Made by a program: the position numbers and the translations under genes. Source: Pseudacidobacterium ailaaui (GTDB lineage: Bacteria > Acidobacteriota > Terriglobia > Terriglobales > Acidobacteriaceae). Taken from it: 64,000 nucleotides of DNA. Under the pieces are notes generated by a model. It was given only the letters and a program-made list of their open reading frames with translations. It did no database searches and was not told the DNA's origin. This document shows positions 26,526 to 35,896 of this stretch, one piece after another. The stretch's first letter is position 1; each line of letters starts with the position of its first letter. The stretch spans positions 775,001 to 839,000 of the forward strand of contig NZ_JIAL01000001.1 in NCBI RefSeq assembly GCF_000688455.1, in the 5' to 3' direction.

Positions 26526-26971
26526 TGGGCGAGCTCCGCGACTTATATCAAGAAGTGATTCTTGAGCACTCCAAAGCGCCGCGTAATTATCGCGAGCTGG
26601 CCTCGCCCTCGGCCCGAGCCGAAGGCTTCAATCCGCTTTGCGGCGACCGCTGCGCCGTCTACCTTTCGCTGAAAGACGATGTCATTGAGGACATTGCCTT
26701 TCAGGGGTCCGGCTGCGCCATTTCCCGTGCATCGGCTTCCATGATGACGCAGAGCCTCAAAGGCAAAACGACACGCGAAGCAAAACAACTCTACGAACAG
26801 TTCCACGCTATGGTCACCGGCGAAAATACCGCCGGTTCAGACCAGATCGGCAAGCTTGCCGTGTTTGCGGGGGTCTCCGAGTTTCCTGCCCGCGTCAAGT
26901 GCGCCACACTGGCCTGGCACACTTTCATGGCCGCGCTGCACGGCGAGCAGCAGCCTGTCACTACCGAGTAG
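26525..26971 (+). CDS. sufU: Fe-S assembly sulfur-acceptor protein SufU
   Basis: SufU is a zinc protein that accepts sulfur from SufS and passes it to the SufBCD scaffold. The 148 residues carry the three zinc-ligand Cys and the Asp in the expected blocks: NPLCGDRC, GSGCAISRAS and RVKCATLAW. In the first block a second Cys replaces the more usual hydrophobic residue, which is harmless as far as can be seen. The presence of SufU rather than SufE or SufA-type helpers resembles the Gram-positive type of suf operon. It overlaps the sufS stop by one base. Confidence 0.95.
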   Translation: MGELRDLYQEVILEHSKAPRNYRELASPSARAEGFNPLCGDRCAVYLSLKDDVIEDIAFQGSGCAISRASASMMTQSLKGKTTREAKQLYEQFHAMVTGENTAGSDQIGKLAVFAGVSEFPARVKCATLAWHTFMAALHGEQQPVTTE

Positions 26972-26982
26972 AGAGACCAGCC

Positions 26983-27564
26983 ATGATGGACCACATCCAG
27001 CTCAACCGCGATTGCGCTGTCATCGCTGTTCCCAGCGGCCAGCGCGAAACCCTGCCCGCAGGCACTGCTGTACGCATCATGCAGTCGCGCGGCGGCAGCT
27101 TTACCGTTACAACGGAACGTTATGCCGTATACCGCATCGACGGCGCCGACGCCGATGCTCTTGGCCTTGCGCCTCCCGGCGGCATGGCGGCACAACCACA
27201 TCCACAAGGGCCTCTCACTGAGGAGATGGTTTGGGAAACGCTGAAGACTGTCTATGACCCGGAAATTCCCGTAAACGTGGTCGACCTCGGTCTGATCTAC
27301 TCTTGCCAGATCCGACCACACGAAGAGGGCGGCAAGACCATAGCGGTGCGCATGGGATTGACCTCACCCACCTGCGGTATGAGCAATGTGTTGAAGGCCG
27401 ATGTGGAAACCCGGCTTCTGCGTCTTCCTGAAGTGAAGGAAGCGCAGGTCGAAGTGGCCTTTGACCCACCCTGGGACCGTAGCCGCATGTCAGAAGCTGC
27501 TCGGCTCCAGCTCGGACTTGACCTGGACGACACCCGGCGACCAGGCTATGTCCGTATCTCCTGA
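26983..27564 (+). CDS. sufT: Putative Fe-S cluster assembly factor SufT
   Basis: SufT is a PaaD/MIP18-like protein (DUF59 family) that matures iron-sulfur proteins. The 193-residue form has the N-terminal extension usual for SufT and then the DUF59 domain from about residue 80 (TEEMVWETLKTVYDPEIPVNVVDLGLIYS), with the key Cys in GLTSPTCGMSN and a C-terminal VAFDPPWD block. GAGAG lies about seven bases before ATG 26983; an in-frame ATG at 26899 would lie inside sufU and is rejected. It is the last gene of the suf operon, 33 bases from the convergent glycosidase gene. No convincing terminator is seen in that gap. Confidence 0.93.
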   Translation: MMDHIQLNRDCAVIAVPSGQRETLPAGTAVRIMQSRGGSFTVTTERYAVYRIDGADADALGLAPPGGMAAQPHPQGPLTEEMVWETLKTVYDPEIPVNVVDLGLIYSCQIRPHEEGGKTIAVRMGLTSPTCGMSNVLKADVETRLLRLPEVKEAQVEVAFDPPWDRSRMSEAARLQLGLDLDDTRRPGYVRIS

Positions 27565-27597
27565 AGATTTTTCGGTGTCATGTTTTGTCACCAGAAA

Positions 27598-29658
27598 CTA
27601 CCCGAGTTCTGGGAAAGCTGTGATGCGTAATTTGGCCGCAGCATAAGGGACGAGCGTAATCTGCTGCTCCGGCTCGGTGCTTTTTACAGGGCTTTCCGGG
27701 ACCGGATTGGCGACGTTGTCTTCGCCTACCCATGAGGGCACCTGCCGGGCCTTGACCTGCAACCTGACCGGCGCTCCGTCTTTGCGAAACGGAGAGCTGG
27801 TGACATTGCCCTCCACCGTAGCGACGGATCCGGAAATATTTTCGGGGTTAATTGCGAGAGCATAGTTCCACTCTGAGGTGGGATAGACCTGCCAGTCCGC
27901 AGTCATGCCACGTGTGCGCAGTTTGAGCCAGTCCTCACCAATGCTGTAGGAAAAGACCAGCGGCCCGCGCTCCAGACTCACCGAGTTGTGATATCCGCGA
28001 GACGCGCGCGTGGTCATGGGGAAAAGGACTTCCACCTGGTCTCCCTTGCTCCAGGTCCGTTCAATCCGGGCAAAGGTTCCCGGCCGCGGGTTGCCGTCCA
28101 CGGGCCTTCCATTCACTTGAATGCTCGTATTCTCTGCCCAGGATGGAATGCGCAGCAACAGCGGAAATGCGAGCGGTGATGCCGGATGAATGATCAGGCG
28201 CACCGTCTCGCGGAATGGATACTCGGTCTGCTGCTGCACATGAACAGGCGTGTTCCGGATGATCGTGTGAACTTCACAGGGAGCATACGCGGTGGCTGCA
28301 AGTCCATCGTCATTAGAGAGCATGAAGAGGCTCGCCGTAAATTTTGGCCATCCTTGACCAAAATTTGCGGTGCAGCAGCCGAAATTCGGGTCCAACCCGT
28401 AGAGGTTTGACTCCGGGCCGTCCGTGGTCCAGGGTTCTTTTTGCAGGCTTACGGTAATCTGATTGGGCTGCTGATTGTATTGGTGTGCCCACATATCATC
28501 GGTAAAGGCGCCAGGAAGTGCATTGAATGCTATCTTTTCCAGACGGTCTCCAAGCGATGCTTCTCCAGTAATCGCAAGAGACTGCTCCAGAGAAAACATG
28601 GCTTCAACGACGGTGCACAGCTCGGTGCCCTGAGACGGATTGCGTCCGGCCAGGTGCTCGTCGGCGGAAAAGATGCCGTTGGGCAAGCCATGATAACGGT
28701 CCAGCTCTTGGAGCATGTGAAAGATGGCGCTCCGGTCGGTCGGGTCCTGCGAGAGGAGCCATCGGACAGGCGACATTTTGATGGCCATTGCAACGTTGAC
28801 GCCATGTGTCTGCATCGCCCGGTCGGTGAGCGGAGAGTTTGGCGTCAGACCGATGGCCTCCGGCGTAGTGCGCTGCGTATATTTGAAGTCTGCAAACTCT
28901 GCCTGCCAGTCAAAGCCCTGTTGCTGTAGCAGTCGAAAGAGATGAAGCAGTTTGGCATCTCCGGTGCGGTTGTAGAGCCAGATGACAGCAAGCGCTTCAT
29001 CATGCCAGCGATACTTCCCCCAGTCGCGGAGCGGGCGCGAAGGCATGGTCTCGCTCTGGTAGGCAAAGTATCTTGATAACACCGGAACCACCCGCGGATC
29101 GCCGGAGGCTTCCTGGTATTGAGTAAGGACCTTTGCCATCACCATACGCGGCCACCAATCATTGTTGGACTTTGGCCCAATCATCCCGTCAGATGCAGTA
29201 TTTTCGAGTGTCCAGTCCAGAAACTTTTGTGCCTTCGCTTTGAGCCGCGTGTCCTCCAGCAGGTAAGCGAGCGGCACAAGTCCATCCAGATAGTAAGGGC
29301 CGCGCTCCCAGGATTCTCCTGTTCCGCCGAGCCAACCGCTGTTGGGGCCAACATCGGGCCACGTTTCGTCAAGATGGCCTGCGAGTCCGTGGGCTTGGAC
29401 CAAAAGCTGATCACGCAGCCATCCTGCAGGACGAATGGACCCGAGCGGCAAGGCGTAAAAAGCATTCTGCGCCAGGGGCGCACGGTTCTTGAGCGGCGCA
29501 GTGCTGTTCCAGGCCCTCTGCCCTTCAATCCGGGTGCCGGCCCCAAAAGTGTTCTTTGAAATCGAGGCCATACCTGCTGCCCCAAGAAAAGCGAGAAAAC
29601 GGCGGCGGGAAAAATGGGAAGACCCAGGAAAAGACATAGGTTGCATCGATCTCCGCAA
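27598..29658 (-). CDS. Tat-exported GH127-type beta-L-arabinofuranosidase-like enzyme
   Basis: A 686-residue glycosidase of the DUF1680 family (GH127 or the related GH146), whose known members release beta-L-arabinofuranose from plant glycans. The N-terminus carries a Tat signal, SRRRFLAFLGAAG at about residues 17-29, so the folded enzyme is exported to the periplasm or beyond. The zinc-thiolate site known from HypBA1 (Glu-Cys3) is complete: E346 and C348 in GTELCTVVEAM, and C428-C429 in NFGCCTANFGQGWPKF; C429 corresponds to the nucleophile. Other family blocks include RPAGWLRDQL near residue 76 and ERGPYYLDGLVPLA. The (alpha/alpha)6 barrel is followed by beta domains after about residue 470. 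A shared 19-bp motif lies 37 bases upstream. Confidence 0.88.
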   Translation of the reverse strand: MRRSMQPMSFPGSSHFSRRRFLAFLGAAGMASISKNTFGAGTRIEGQRAWNSTAPLKNRAPLAQNAFYALPLGSIRPAGWLRDQLLVQAHGLAGHLDETWPDVGPNSGWLGGTGESWERGPYYLDGLVPLAYLLEDTRLKAKAQKFLDWTLENTASDGMIGPKSNNDWWPRMVMAKVLTQYQEASGDPRVVPVLSRYFAYQSETMPSRPLRDWGKYRWHDEALAVIWLYNRTGDAKLLHLFRLLQQQGFDWQAEFADFKYTQRTTPEAIGLTPNSPLTDRAMQTHGVNVAMAIKMSPVRWLLSQDPTDRSAIFHMLQELDRYHGLPNGIFSADEHLAGRNPSQGTELCTVVEAMFSLEQSLAITGEASLGDRLEKIAFNALPGAFTDDMWAHQYNQQPNQITVSLQKEPWTTDGPESNLYGLDPNFGCCTANFGQGWPKFTASLFMLSNDDGLAATAYAPCEVHTIIRNTPVHVQQQTEYPFRETVRLIIHPASPLAFPLLLRIPSWAENTSIQVNGRPVDGNPRPGTFARIERTWSKGDQVEVLFPMTTRASRGYHNSVSLERGPLVFSYSIGEDWLKLRTRGMTADWQVYPTSEWNYALAINPENISGSVATVEGNVTSSPFRKDGAPVRLQVKARQVPSWVGEDNVANPVPESPVKSTEPEQQITLVPYAAAKLRITAFPELG

Positions 29659-29694
29659 AAACTCGTTTTATCTTAATCATTTCACCCGCGGCGT

Positions 29695-29713
29695 GCATGG
29701 TATGAATGGTCTA
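29695..29713. promoter_or_regulatory. Shared 19-bp motif, copy C, upstream of the GH127-type gene
   Basis: GCATGGTATGAATGGTCTA on the + strand matches 15 of 19 bases of copy B (35843-35861). It lies 37 bases before the leftward GH127-type start. It is the weakest of the three copies, but the core TATGAATGG is exact. Confidence 0.5.
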
Positions 29714-29821
29714 TGTGTCCGTAGGCATTTGCGAAGACAGGTAGATCTTCTGCAAAGGTCCTTCCTTCCCTTCATTCAAAGCAGCATTCACTGGATTTGC
29801 ATCTCTGTATCGAGGGCATGT

Positions 29822-32800
29822 TTAAAACTCCACTCTTGCTCCGACCTGTCCCTGACGAGGAATCTGTGTACTGGTAGATGTCCCGAATACAGATCCACTG
29901 GCAGCATCAGAATTGACGCCATTGAGATTGACGCGATTGAACAAGTTGAATAAGTCTACACGCAGGTCTAGTTTTACTTTTTCAGTAATATTAGTGATTT
30001 TCTTGAAGGTGGCGTCTACTTGAGCAAAACCGGGGTTACGGAATTGGTTCAGCTGCTCATTTCCTTCCTGCCCTATTTGAGGAAATGAGAATGGGCCACA
30101 TCCATCAAGGTTTGTCCCGGAGCAGTGCGGAAAGACACCCTGTATATAGCTTTTGCGGCTCGTAGAGATGTGATACGAAGTGACATTCGGGAAGTCCCCA
30201 TTATCACCATCTGCATTAAAGTCTCCTGAATCAGGCTGATAAATGAGGTTGCCGCTTGCGTCCTTAGCAACATCCAGAGGAGCACTTGAGAATACACTGA
30301 AGGGCTCTCCCGATTGCAGCACGGTAAGCGAAGATATCTCCCATCCTGAGGCCACCCTTCCCAGGAGTCCATGCCCACCATGCAAGGATGGCAACTGATA
30401 GCTCCATCCCAGCGAAAACCGGTTGGGTACATCCCAGGGAGATGGGCCATAAAACCTGTCCAACGAATACTCAATTGGATAGTTTTCGGAATTGTCCTTG
30501 GAAACAGAACGGGTATATGACGCGGTTACAAATCCTCTCTGCGCGAAACGTCCTTTGAGCGCAAGAATCAGACCAGAGTAGTTGGACCACGGTCCGTTAA
30601 AGGTATAGTTAATCGCGCCAAAGCTGGAATTCAACCTTGTTTGCGTGCCAACACAAGTTGCCTGTTGCCCATTCGGTGGAGAAACTGGAGTACAGGTAAG
30701 GTGCTGCAGCAAATCGCCTTGATAGACGTTAACGTCTCCGGAGAAAGCATTGCCGAACGAATTGCCGCCGCCGTATTGCAAATCGCCGGAATGCTGCCCA
30801 ACATACCGCACACCAGCCACCATGTTGTTTGTGATCTGACGTTCCACCCCCACAGACCAGGTTTCAGTGTAGGGAGATTTCAGGTTACCGTCTACGCCGC
30901 CAACAGCAATCTGTTGCCCTGGGATACCCCCTTTGGCATCGAGTGGAGTGCCCTGAAATGCGGGATAGGGAAATCCAAAGGGATAAGTGTTTGATGTACC
31001 GTATCCAAAGATGGGGGGAGCCGTTGAGCCGTTATTAAAGAATGTAGGCAGAACAAATCCAGGCGGATTCCCTTTCAGGTTATTTTCCGCATTGCCGAGT
31101 GTGACCCAATCACGATAAATACCAAATCCTCCGCGCACTACCCATTTGCCGCTGCCGGTAGGGTCCCATGCCACGCCTGCACGAGGGCTGAAGATCCAGT
31201 TCATGTCCTGGTTATAGACATGGTTCTGCTGGCGGTTGACCCCATTGGCCACGCGCTCCGCCATAGTTGAGCCAGAGCCCAAATGGAAATTGGCAAGAGG
31301 CGTACCAGCCGTTGGATAAGGATTTCCATAATTGTCGTACCGAAGGCCATAGTTGATTGTGAGACGGTGAGTTACGCGCCAGGTGTCCTGAGCAAAAATG
31401 CCAAAGGTGCTTTGGGCATACTCATATTGACCAGGCATCGGCTTGCCTGTAACCGGATTGTAGGAAAGACTGCTCTCGGAATAAGGGTGGTCATTGATCA
31501 GGTCAATCATGCTGTTGTACTGAAAATTTGGCTGAGCATAGGCCGGAGCAAAGAGGGCCAAATCATCTCCGTGCCAGCCTTCCACTCCCACACTGATGGC
31601 ATGTTCTCCCTGAACCCGTGTGAGAACATCGCGCCAGTGATAATTGTGTTCAGCATATTGGGAATCGGCAAAACCAACTCCCCAACCAACGCCAAGATTG
31701 TTCACATTCACAACTGGAACAGAAAACAAACCTTTTTGCGCATTCGTGGATTGCAGATAGTTATAGCCAAAAAATGCCTGGTTCAGCGTGTTTGCTGAGA
31801 ATGTGTGCGTTTCGCTGCCCTGTAGAGCGATTACCGATGAAGGGCTTGATGTATTAAACGCTGGACGGACTGAAGGGCCGCCCGAAGTACTCGTATCGCG
31901 AAAGAGTGTTCCGTAAATCCGGTCTTTGCTGAAGTATTTATCTATGCGGATGTTGTACTGTTTTGCATTCTCATAGCTCGAAGAATTGAAGACACCATTG
32001 TCAAAGACAGGCAAGGAGCAGGGAATGTTGTCCGTACTAGATGTACCGCATCCGGTATTATTGGCCAGGTTTTGTGGGCCGAACGCGTCCTGCGCGGTAG
32101 CGGCCACGCCCGTTGTTGTTGCAGCGCTTGGAGGATACTTTGCCATTAGCTGCACCTCGGGAGACTTCGGACGTACCTGCTGCGCAAAAGAGACAAAGGC
32201 CGGGTCTTCGTAGGTAAGCACACTGTTTCCGTTGGAAGTAAGGGCCAGATATGGCTCAATCGAGAAGAAGAAAAAGAACTGCTTTTTAGGAATGACTGGG
32301 CCGCCAATTCCAAATGACATGTTCGTGGTGTGGAAGGGCTGGATCTTAACACCTGCGGGGAAAAATTCGCCTTTGGCGTTTAACCCCTGATAGGTATAGT
32401 AGACGCTGCCAAAGCCATGATATTGGTCGGTACCGGATTTAGTGGTCATCACCGTCTGCATAGAGCTTGTCTTGTTAAAGTCCACAGTGTACGTGTTGGT
32501 CTGGACGCTGATTTCAGAAAGCGCATCTGCGTTAGGGACCAGTGTCAGCACGCCCGGATTCACATCAATGTTGATGTCCAAGCCATCAAGAATGTACTGG
32601 TTGCCATTGTCTCCACGACCGTTCGCGCTGTAGTCAGCATTTTCTGTAAAGAAATTGTTATAGCCTGCAGCACCAAGCCCGGTAACACCCGGAGTGAGAG
32701 TAATGAGCGAGGTGGGATTCCTTGCGGCCAATGGCAGCGACTGGATCGCCTGTGTATCAATTGTCAGTTGGTTCCGGCTGTCTGAAGTATCCAGCAACGG

Positions 32801-33160
32801 TGCTTGCGCAGTCACTGAAACCGTAGAGGCAACTTGTCCAACGGCAAGCGTCAGCGAGATCTCGCGGTTCTCCGCAGTTTCTAGTGTAAAGTCCACTTTG
32901 GATGTTGTGAATCCAGATGCTGAAGCAGAGATTTCATAATGCCCTGGAGCGATACTCAAAAAGCGATATGCACCTGTATCATCGGACAACTTTACCGCAG
33001 TCACCTGCGTATCAACGTTGATTAATGTAACTGTTGCCTTTGGAATCGCAGCGCCTTTTGAATCCAGCACATTCCCTTGTACGCTTGAAGAGAATTGTGC
33101 AAACGCTTGCATGGCTGCCAACAAAATGCATGAAATTAGCAGACCTGAAAATTTACGCAT
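29822..33160 (-). CDS. Oar-like TonB-dependent outer-membrane receptor
   Basis: A 1112-residue outer-membrane receptor of the type that Acidobacteria have in many copies, probably importing glycan fragments with TonB energy. ATG 33160 has AGGAGG nine bases before it; a frame extension to 33220 is rejected. A signal peptide (about 1-22) precedes a carboxypeptidase-regulatory beta-sandwich (about 25-110, QGNVLDSKGAAIPKATV). The plug domain follows (about 120-230) and then the large beta-barrel, which ends in the outer-membrane C-terminal signature RVEF with terminal Phe. It lies between two glycosidase genes transcribed the same way, and a shared motif sits 121 bases upstream. The ligand is inferred from the neighbours. 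Confidence 0.9.
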   Translation of the reverse strand: MRKFSGLLISCILLAAMQAFAQFSSSVQGNVLDSKGAAIPKATVTLINVDTQVTAVKLSDDTGAYRFLSIAPGHYEISASASGFTTSKVDFTLETAENREISLTLAVGQVASTVSVTAQAPLLDTSDSRNQLTIDTQAIQSLPLAARNPTSLITLTPGVTGLGAAGYNNFFTENADYSANGRGDNGNQYILDGLDINIDVNPGVLTLVPNADALSEISVQTNTYTVDFNKTSSMQTVMTTKSGTDQYHGFGSVYYTYQGLNAKGEFFPAGVKIQPFHTTNMSFGIGGPVIPKKQFFFFFSIEPYLALTSNGNSVLTYEDPAFVSFAQQVRPKSPEVQLMAKYPPSAATTTGVAATAQDAFGPQNLANNTGCGTSSTDNIPCSLPVFDNGVFNSSSYENAKQYNIRIDKYFSKDRIYGTLFRDTSTSGGPSVRPAFNTSSPSSVIALQGSETHTFSANTLNQAFFGYNYLQSTNAQKGLFSVPVVNVNNLGVGWGVGFADSQYAEHNYHWRDVLTRVQGEHAISVGVEGWHGDDLALFAPAYAQPNFQYNSMIDLINDHPYSESSLSYNPVTGKPMPGQYEYAQSTFGIFAQDTWRVTHRLTINYGLRYDNYGNPYPTAGTPLANFHLGSGSTMAERVANGVNRQQNHVYNQDMNWIFSPRAGVAWDPTGSGKWVVRGGFGIYRDWVTLGNAENNLKGNPPGFVLPTFFNNGSTAPPIFGYGTSNTYPFGFPYPAFQGTPLDAKGGIPGQQIAVGGVDGNLKSPYTETWSVGVERQITNNMVAGVRYVGQHSGDLQYGGGNSFGNAFSGDVNVYQGDLLQHLTCTPVSPPNGQQATCVGTQTRLNSSFGAINYTFNGPWSNYSGLILALKGRFAQRGFVTASYTRSVSKDNSENYPIEYSLDRFYGPSPWDVPNRFSLGWSYQLPSLHGGHGLLGRVASGWEISSLTVLQSGEPFSVFSSAPLDVAKDASGNLIYQPDSGDFNADGDNGDFPNVTSYHISTSRKSYIQGVFPHCSGTNLDGCGPFSFPQIGQEGNEQLNQFRNPGFAQVDATFKKITNITEKVKLDLRVDLFNLFNRVNLNGVNSDAASGSVFGTSTSTQIPRQGQVGARVEF

Positions 33161-33280
33161 GGTCCGGGCCTCCTGAAAAGGGCAGCAGAGAAATTCGTGA
33201 TTCACTTGCCTCTCTGCCATGAATTTAGCGAAGGTAACTATTCATCCATATACCTTGCATGAACAAGTCCAACCCCTGCC

Positions 33281-33299
33281 GTATAGTACAAATGGACTG
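33281..33299. promoter_or_regulatory. Shared 19-bp motif, copy A, upstream of the TonB receptor gene
   Basis: GTATAGTACAAATGGACTG, 17 of 19 bases as in copy B. It lies 121 bases before the receptor start and just after the stop of the upstream glycosidase gene, so it probably marks a separate promoter for the receptor. Confidence 0.6.
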
Positions 33300-33301
33300 G
33301 C

Positions 33302-35725
33302 CTAAGAAAGCCTGGAAAAGCCCCCGAGCTTAACCTTGTATCGGGTATAGTTCCTGGCCTTAAACCGCCACCGTCCATTCTCCTTTTCTACCGGCTGCGG
33401 CCGTCCATCTATTTCCACAACAGAAAGAACACTGGTCCCCTGGGGCAGTTCGATTTCTGCGCATAGATCATGACCGTGTACAAATTTGAATTGAATGCTG
33501 ATCCACTGCCGGGCATATGGCAAGCGCGAGATTCCGTACTCCTTTCCGCTTGCGGCAAGCAGCGGGCTAAACCCGGGGTTGAGAATCACCTGATCCACTG
33601 CATCGGTTTCACGAAAACCAATCAAATTGCGAATGATATGGGCAGGCATCACTGCTCCCCAGCCATACACCTCTCCACCAAAAGCACCATGCCCACCCCA
33701 GATTTCGCAGCTGGTTCCCGGCCACCCAAGACGCGGATTGTTGCCGCCTGTTTGAAGCACACGACGGTCCATACTTGTGTAAATACGCTCGCAGATATTT
33801 TCCACTGTTTGGGATGCAAGTTGGCTGTCCCCGGAAGACCACGCGGACTCTAGAAACGGCAGAACAAAGGATGACCAATTCAGCGCGTTGTCGGCTGACG
33901 ATTCCGGGATTTGTACTTGTGCCAGCATGTCTTCGTACATTTTGCGAAGTGTAGGCAAAAGAAGCTTTTTCTGGTTGTCTGTGGCGATGCCGCAAAATGC
34001 GGGGGCAGCCTGTGAGGGGTCGCGTTCCGGACCATTCACCAACTTCATCGAACGGGTGTCGAAGTCATGAAACCAGTCACCTTGCCATAACTGTTGTGTC
34101 TTTTCTGCGAAATCTTGCTGGATTTGCCGCCATTCCGGAATGCTCTTCTGATCGGAGACGAGTTTCGCAAAACGGGCCAGAATGGCGCCGGCCTGGGATG
34201 CGGCTGCCTGCAGTTCCACCAAGCGTAGGAACTCCACTAATTCAGCTCCGGTAGGCTGCTGGATCTGAAAGCGTTTGGAAGTATCCATGCCCGTTTCCCA
34301 ACTGCACTTACCAACAATGAAGCCGCCGAAATCCGTCCGATGTTTAAGCGTCCAGCGCAGAAGAGCACTTAATTTTGGATAAAGTTGGCGTAGCCACGCG
34401 AGATCGCGCGTACGGTTATAGATGGATTCCGCACAGAAGAATGGAAAGCACCACGAAATGGACGTGCCACATTCGGAGCCATCAGCCGCCACCATGTTCA
34501 TCACACCGTCTTCGCGCATGCAAGGAATGTTGTCCTCGACGGCGTCAAGAAATTGCCCTAGAAAGACCTCTTTTGCTATGGCCGGATTGGCATAGCTCAA
34601 GGCCCACATATCTATCGAAGTTTCGGCCAGCACATTGCGCGGTGCCTGAATCTGCATCGCATCCCACGGATGCTTGTAGACCCCGATAGGCCGCCGCACC
34701 ATGGTCCGCAGTGTTTCAAAATCATAGACCCATCCATGCTGCCAGTGCTTGGGCCAGTCTCCAGTCAATTTTGGCGCGCCACTCCAGAAAGATGCGTCTT
34801 CTGCGAGCCTTTCGCGCATTACTGTTTTCGATTGCGGTAGCGAAGCATGCACATGCTCTAGCACGGCTGAAAGGTTTGCGCCGCGTGCCATTAGAACAAA
34901 GAATTCTTTCTTTTCATTTGGCCCCAGAGAAAGCTCATAGCAGATGCCGCCAAACAGTGGCTGGGTAGAATAGGCAAGTTTTTCCCCGTTTTTAGGGGTA
35001 GGACCCAACCATGTTCTGCGGTCGGTTTTATTCGCGGAAAAGAAATGCCCTGTGTTGCGAATATTTGCAGTGATGGCAAAAACTGTCCCAGCGGCGAACG
35101 ACCGCGTCCAAAGCGTATCTTTTTCTTGCTCGAAACCTCCAGCGATGCCATCTCCACCCCACCACTGGCTTCCTCCCAGCTGGCAGGCGTGCATGGCGAG
35201 CACCCCAACTGATTTTGCATGACCCGATTGCTCAGTTATTTTTACGTGCGATGCAAGGACATCTTCATTCACAAGAAAGAACCGGCTCTCCACTGCAACA
35301 CGATCTTCTTCAAAGCGGTACTGAAGAACATTCTTGCTATGGTGAGGGGAGGTCAGTTGCCCTTGACGAAAATCGTCTCCATCCATCAATACTCGGTCAC
35401 CAATTCTGAAGCCCAGCGCTAGTTCTGCAACATAGACCCCATTCCGGTGATAGTCGAAGTATCCTCCTGGACCAGCCGGATAATACAGACCAAATCCAAT
35501 TCCTGACAACGAGCGCAGAATACCGCTTTGGTGCATGTCCCATGTGTGCCACGGATTGTCCAAGTATCCAAAAGGCGTGTAATCGCTGAGAGGAAAGCCA
35601 TCGCCTGCACTGCGCGATGCAATACTTGTTATATCTGGCGACGGAATATCTGCAGAGAAAGCCTGAGTTTTAAGTGCGGCTGATGCAGCGGCAAGCACAG
35701 AAACAAATTCGCGACGGTTCAGCAT
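33302..35725 (-). CDS. Tat-exported six-hairpin glycosidase-like protein, family unclear
   Basis: An 807-residue protein with a Tat-like signal (LNRREFVSVLAAASAAL, residues 2-18). After an N-terminal beta-sandwich (about 40-300), the C-terminal half looks like an (alpha/alpha)6 barrel. SWETGMDTSKRF (residues 475-486) resembles the ESGMDNS block of clan GH-G enzymes (GH37, GH63), whose Asp, here D481, is the catalytic acid; CEIWGGHGAFGGEVYGWGA near the C-terminus may supply the base. I cannot place it in a named CAZy family, so substrate is unknown; gene context with the GH127-type enzyme suggests an arabinose-containing glycan. A shared motif lies 118 bases upstream, nearly the same spacing as for the receptor gene. 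Confidence 0.72.
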   Translation of the reverse strand: MLNRREFVSVLAAASAALKTQAFSADIPSPDITSIASRSAGDGFPLSDYTPFGYLDNPWHTWDMHQSGILRSLSGIGFGLYYPAGPGGYFDYHRNGVYVAELALGFRIGDRVLMDGDDFRQGQLTSPHHSKNVLQYRFEEDRVAVESRFFLVNEDVLASHVKITEQSGHAKSVGVLAMHACQLGGSQWWGGDGIAGGFEQEKDTLWTRSFAAGTVFAITANIRNTGHFFSANKTDRRTWLGPTPKNGEKLAYSTQPLFGGICYELSLGPNEKKEFFVLMARGANLSAVLEHVHASLPQSKTVMRERLAEDASFWSGAPKLTGDWPKHWQHGWVYDFETLRTMVRRPIGVYKHPWDAMQIQAPRNVLAETSIDMWALSYANPAIAKEVFLGQFLDAVEDNIPCMREDGVMNMVAADGSECGTSISWCFPFFCAESIYNRTRDLAWLRQLYPKLSALLRWTLKHRTDFGGFIVGKCSWETGMDTSKRFQIQQPTGAELVEFLRLVELQAAASQAGAILARFAKLVSDQKSIPEWRQIQQDFAEKTQQLWQGDWFHDFDTRSMKLVNGPERDPSQAAPAFCGIATDNQKKLLLPTLRKMYEDMLAQVQIPESSADNALNWSSFVLPFLESAWSSGDSQLASQTVENICERIYTSMDRRVLQTGGNNPRLGWPGTSCEIWGGHGAFGGEVYGWGAVMPAHIIRNLIGFRETDAVDQVILNPGFSPLLAASGKEYGISRLPYARQWISIQFKFVHGHDLCAEIELPQGTSVLSVVEIDGRPQPVEKENGRWRFKARNYTRYKVKLGGFSRLS

Positions 35726-35842
35726 TCAGAGAGAACTCCTTTGGGCAGGCGTATATGACGAGGATCATTCTTGCAAAATGATAGACAAGGTGACGATATG
35801 TGCAGGTGAATCAAGAACGCCTGGGCCAGTCAGACCAAAGTT

Positions 35843-35861
35843 GTATAGTATGAATGGACTG
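35843..35861. promoter_or_regulatory. Shared 19-bp motif, copy B, between the divergent operons
   Basis: GTATAGTATGAATGGACTG. It lies 118 bases before the leftward glycosidase start and 36 bases before the rightward binding-protein start, so a factor bound here could control both directions and thus its own operon. Confidence 0.6.
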
Positions 35862-35896
35862 TTCAAGCTTGCCATGTAAAGTAGATCCTGAATGTG

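Noticed and set aside
27565-27597. Hairpin as bidirectional terminator between sufT and the GH127-type gene
   Set aside because: GGTG/CACC gives a stem of only four pairs with a long loop and no T tract.
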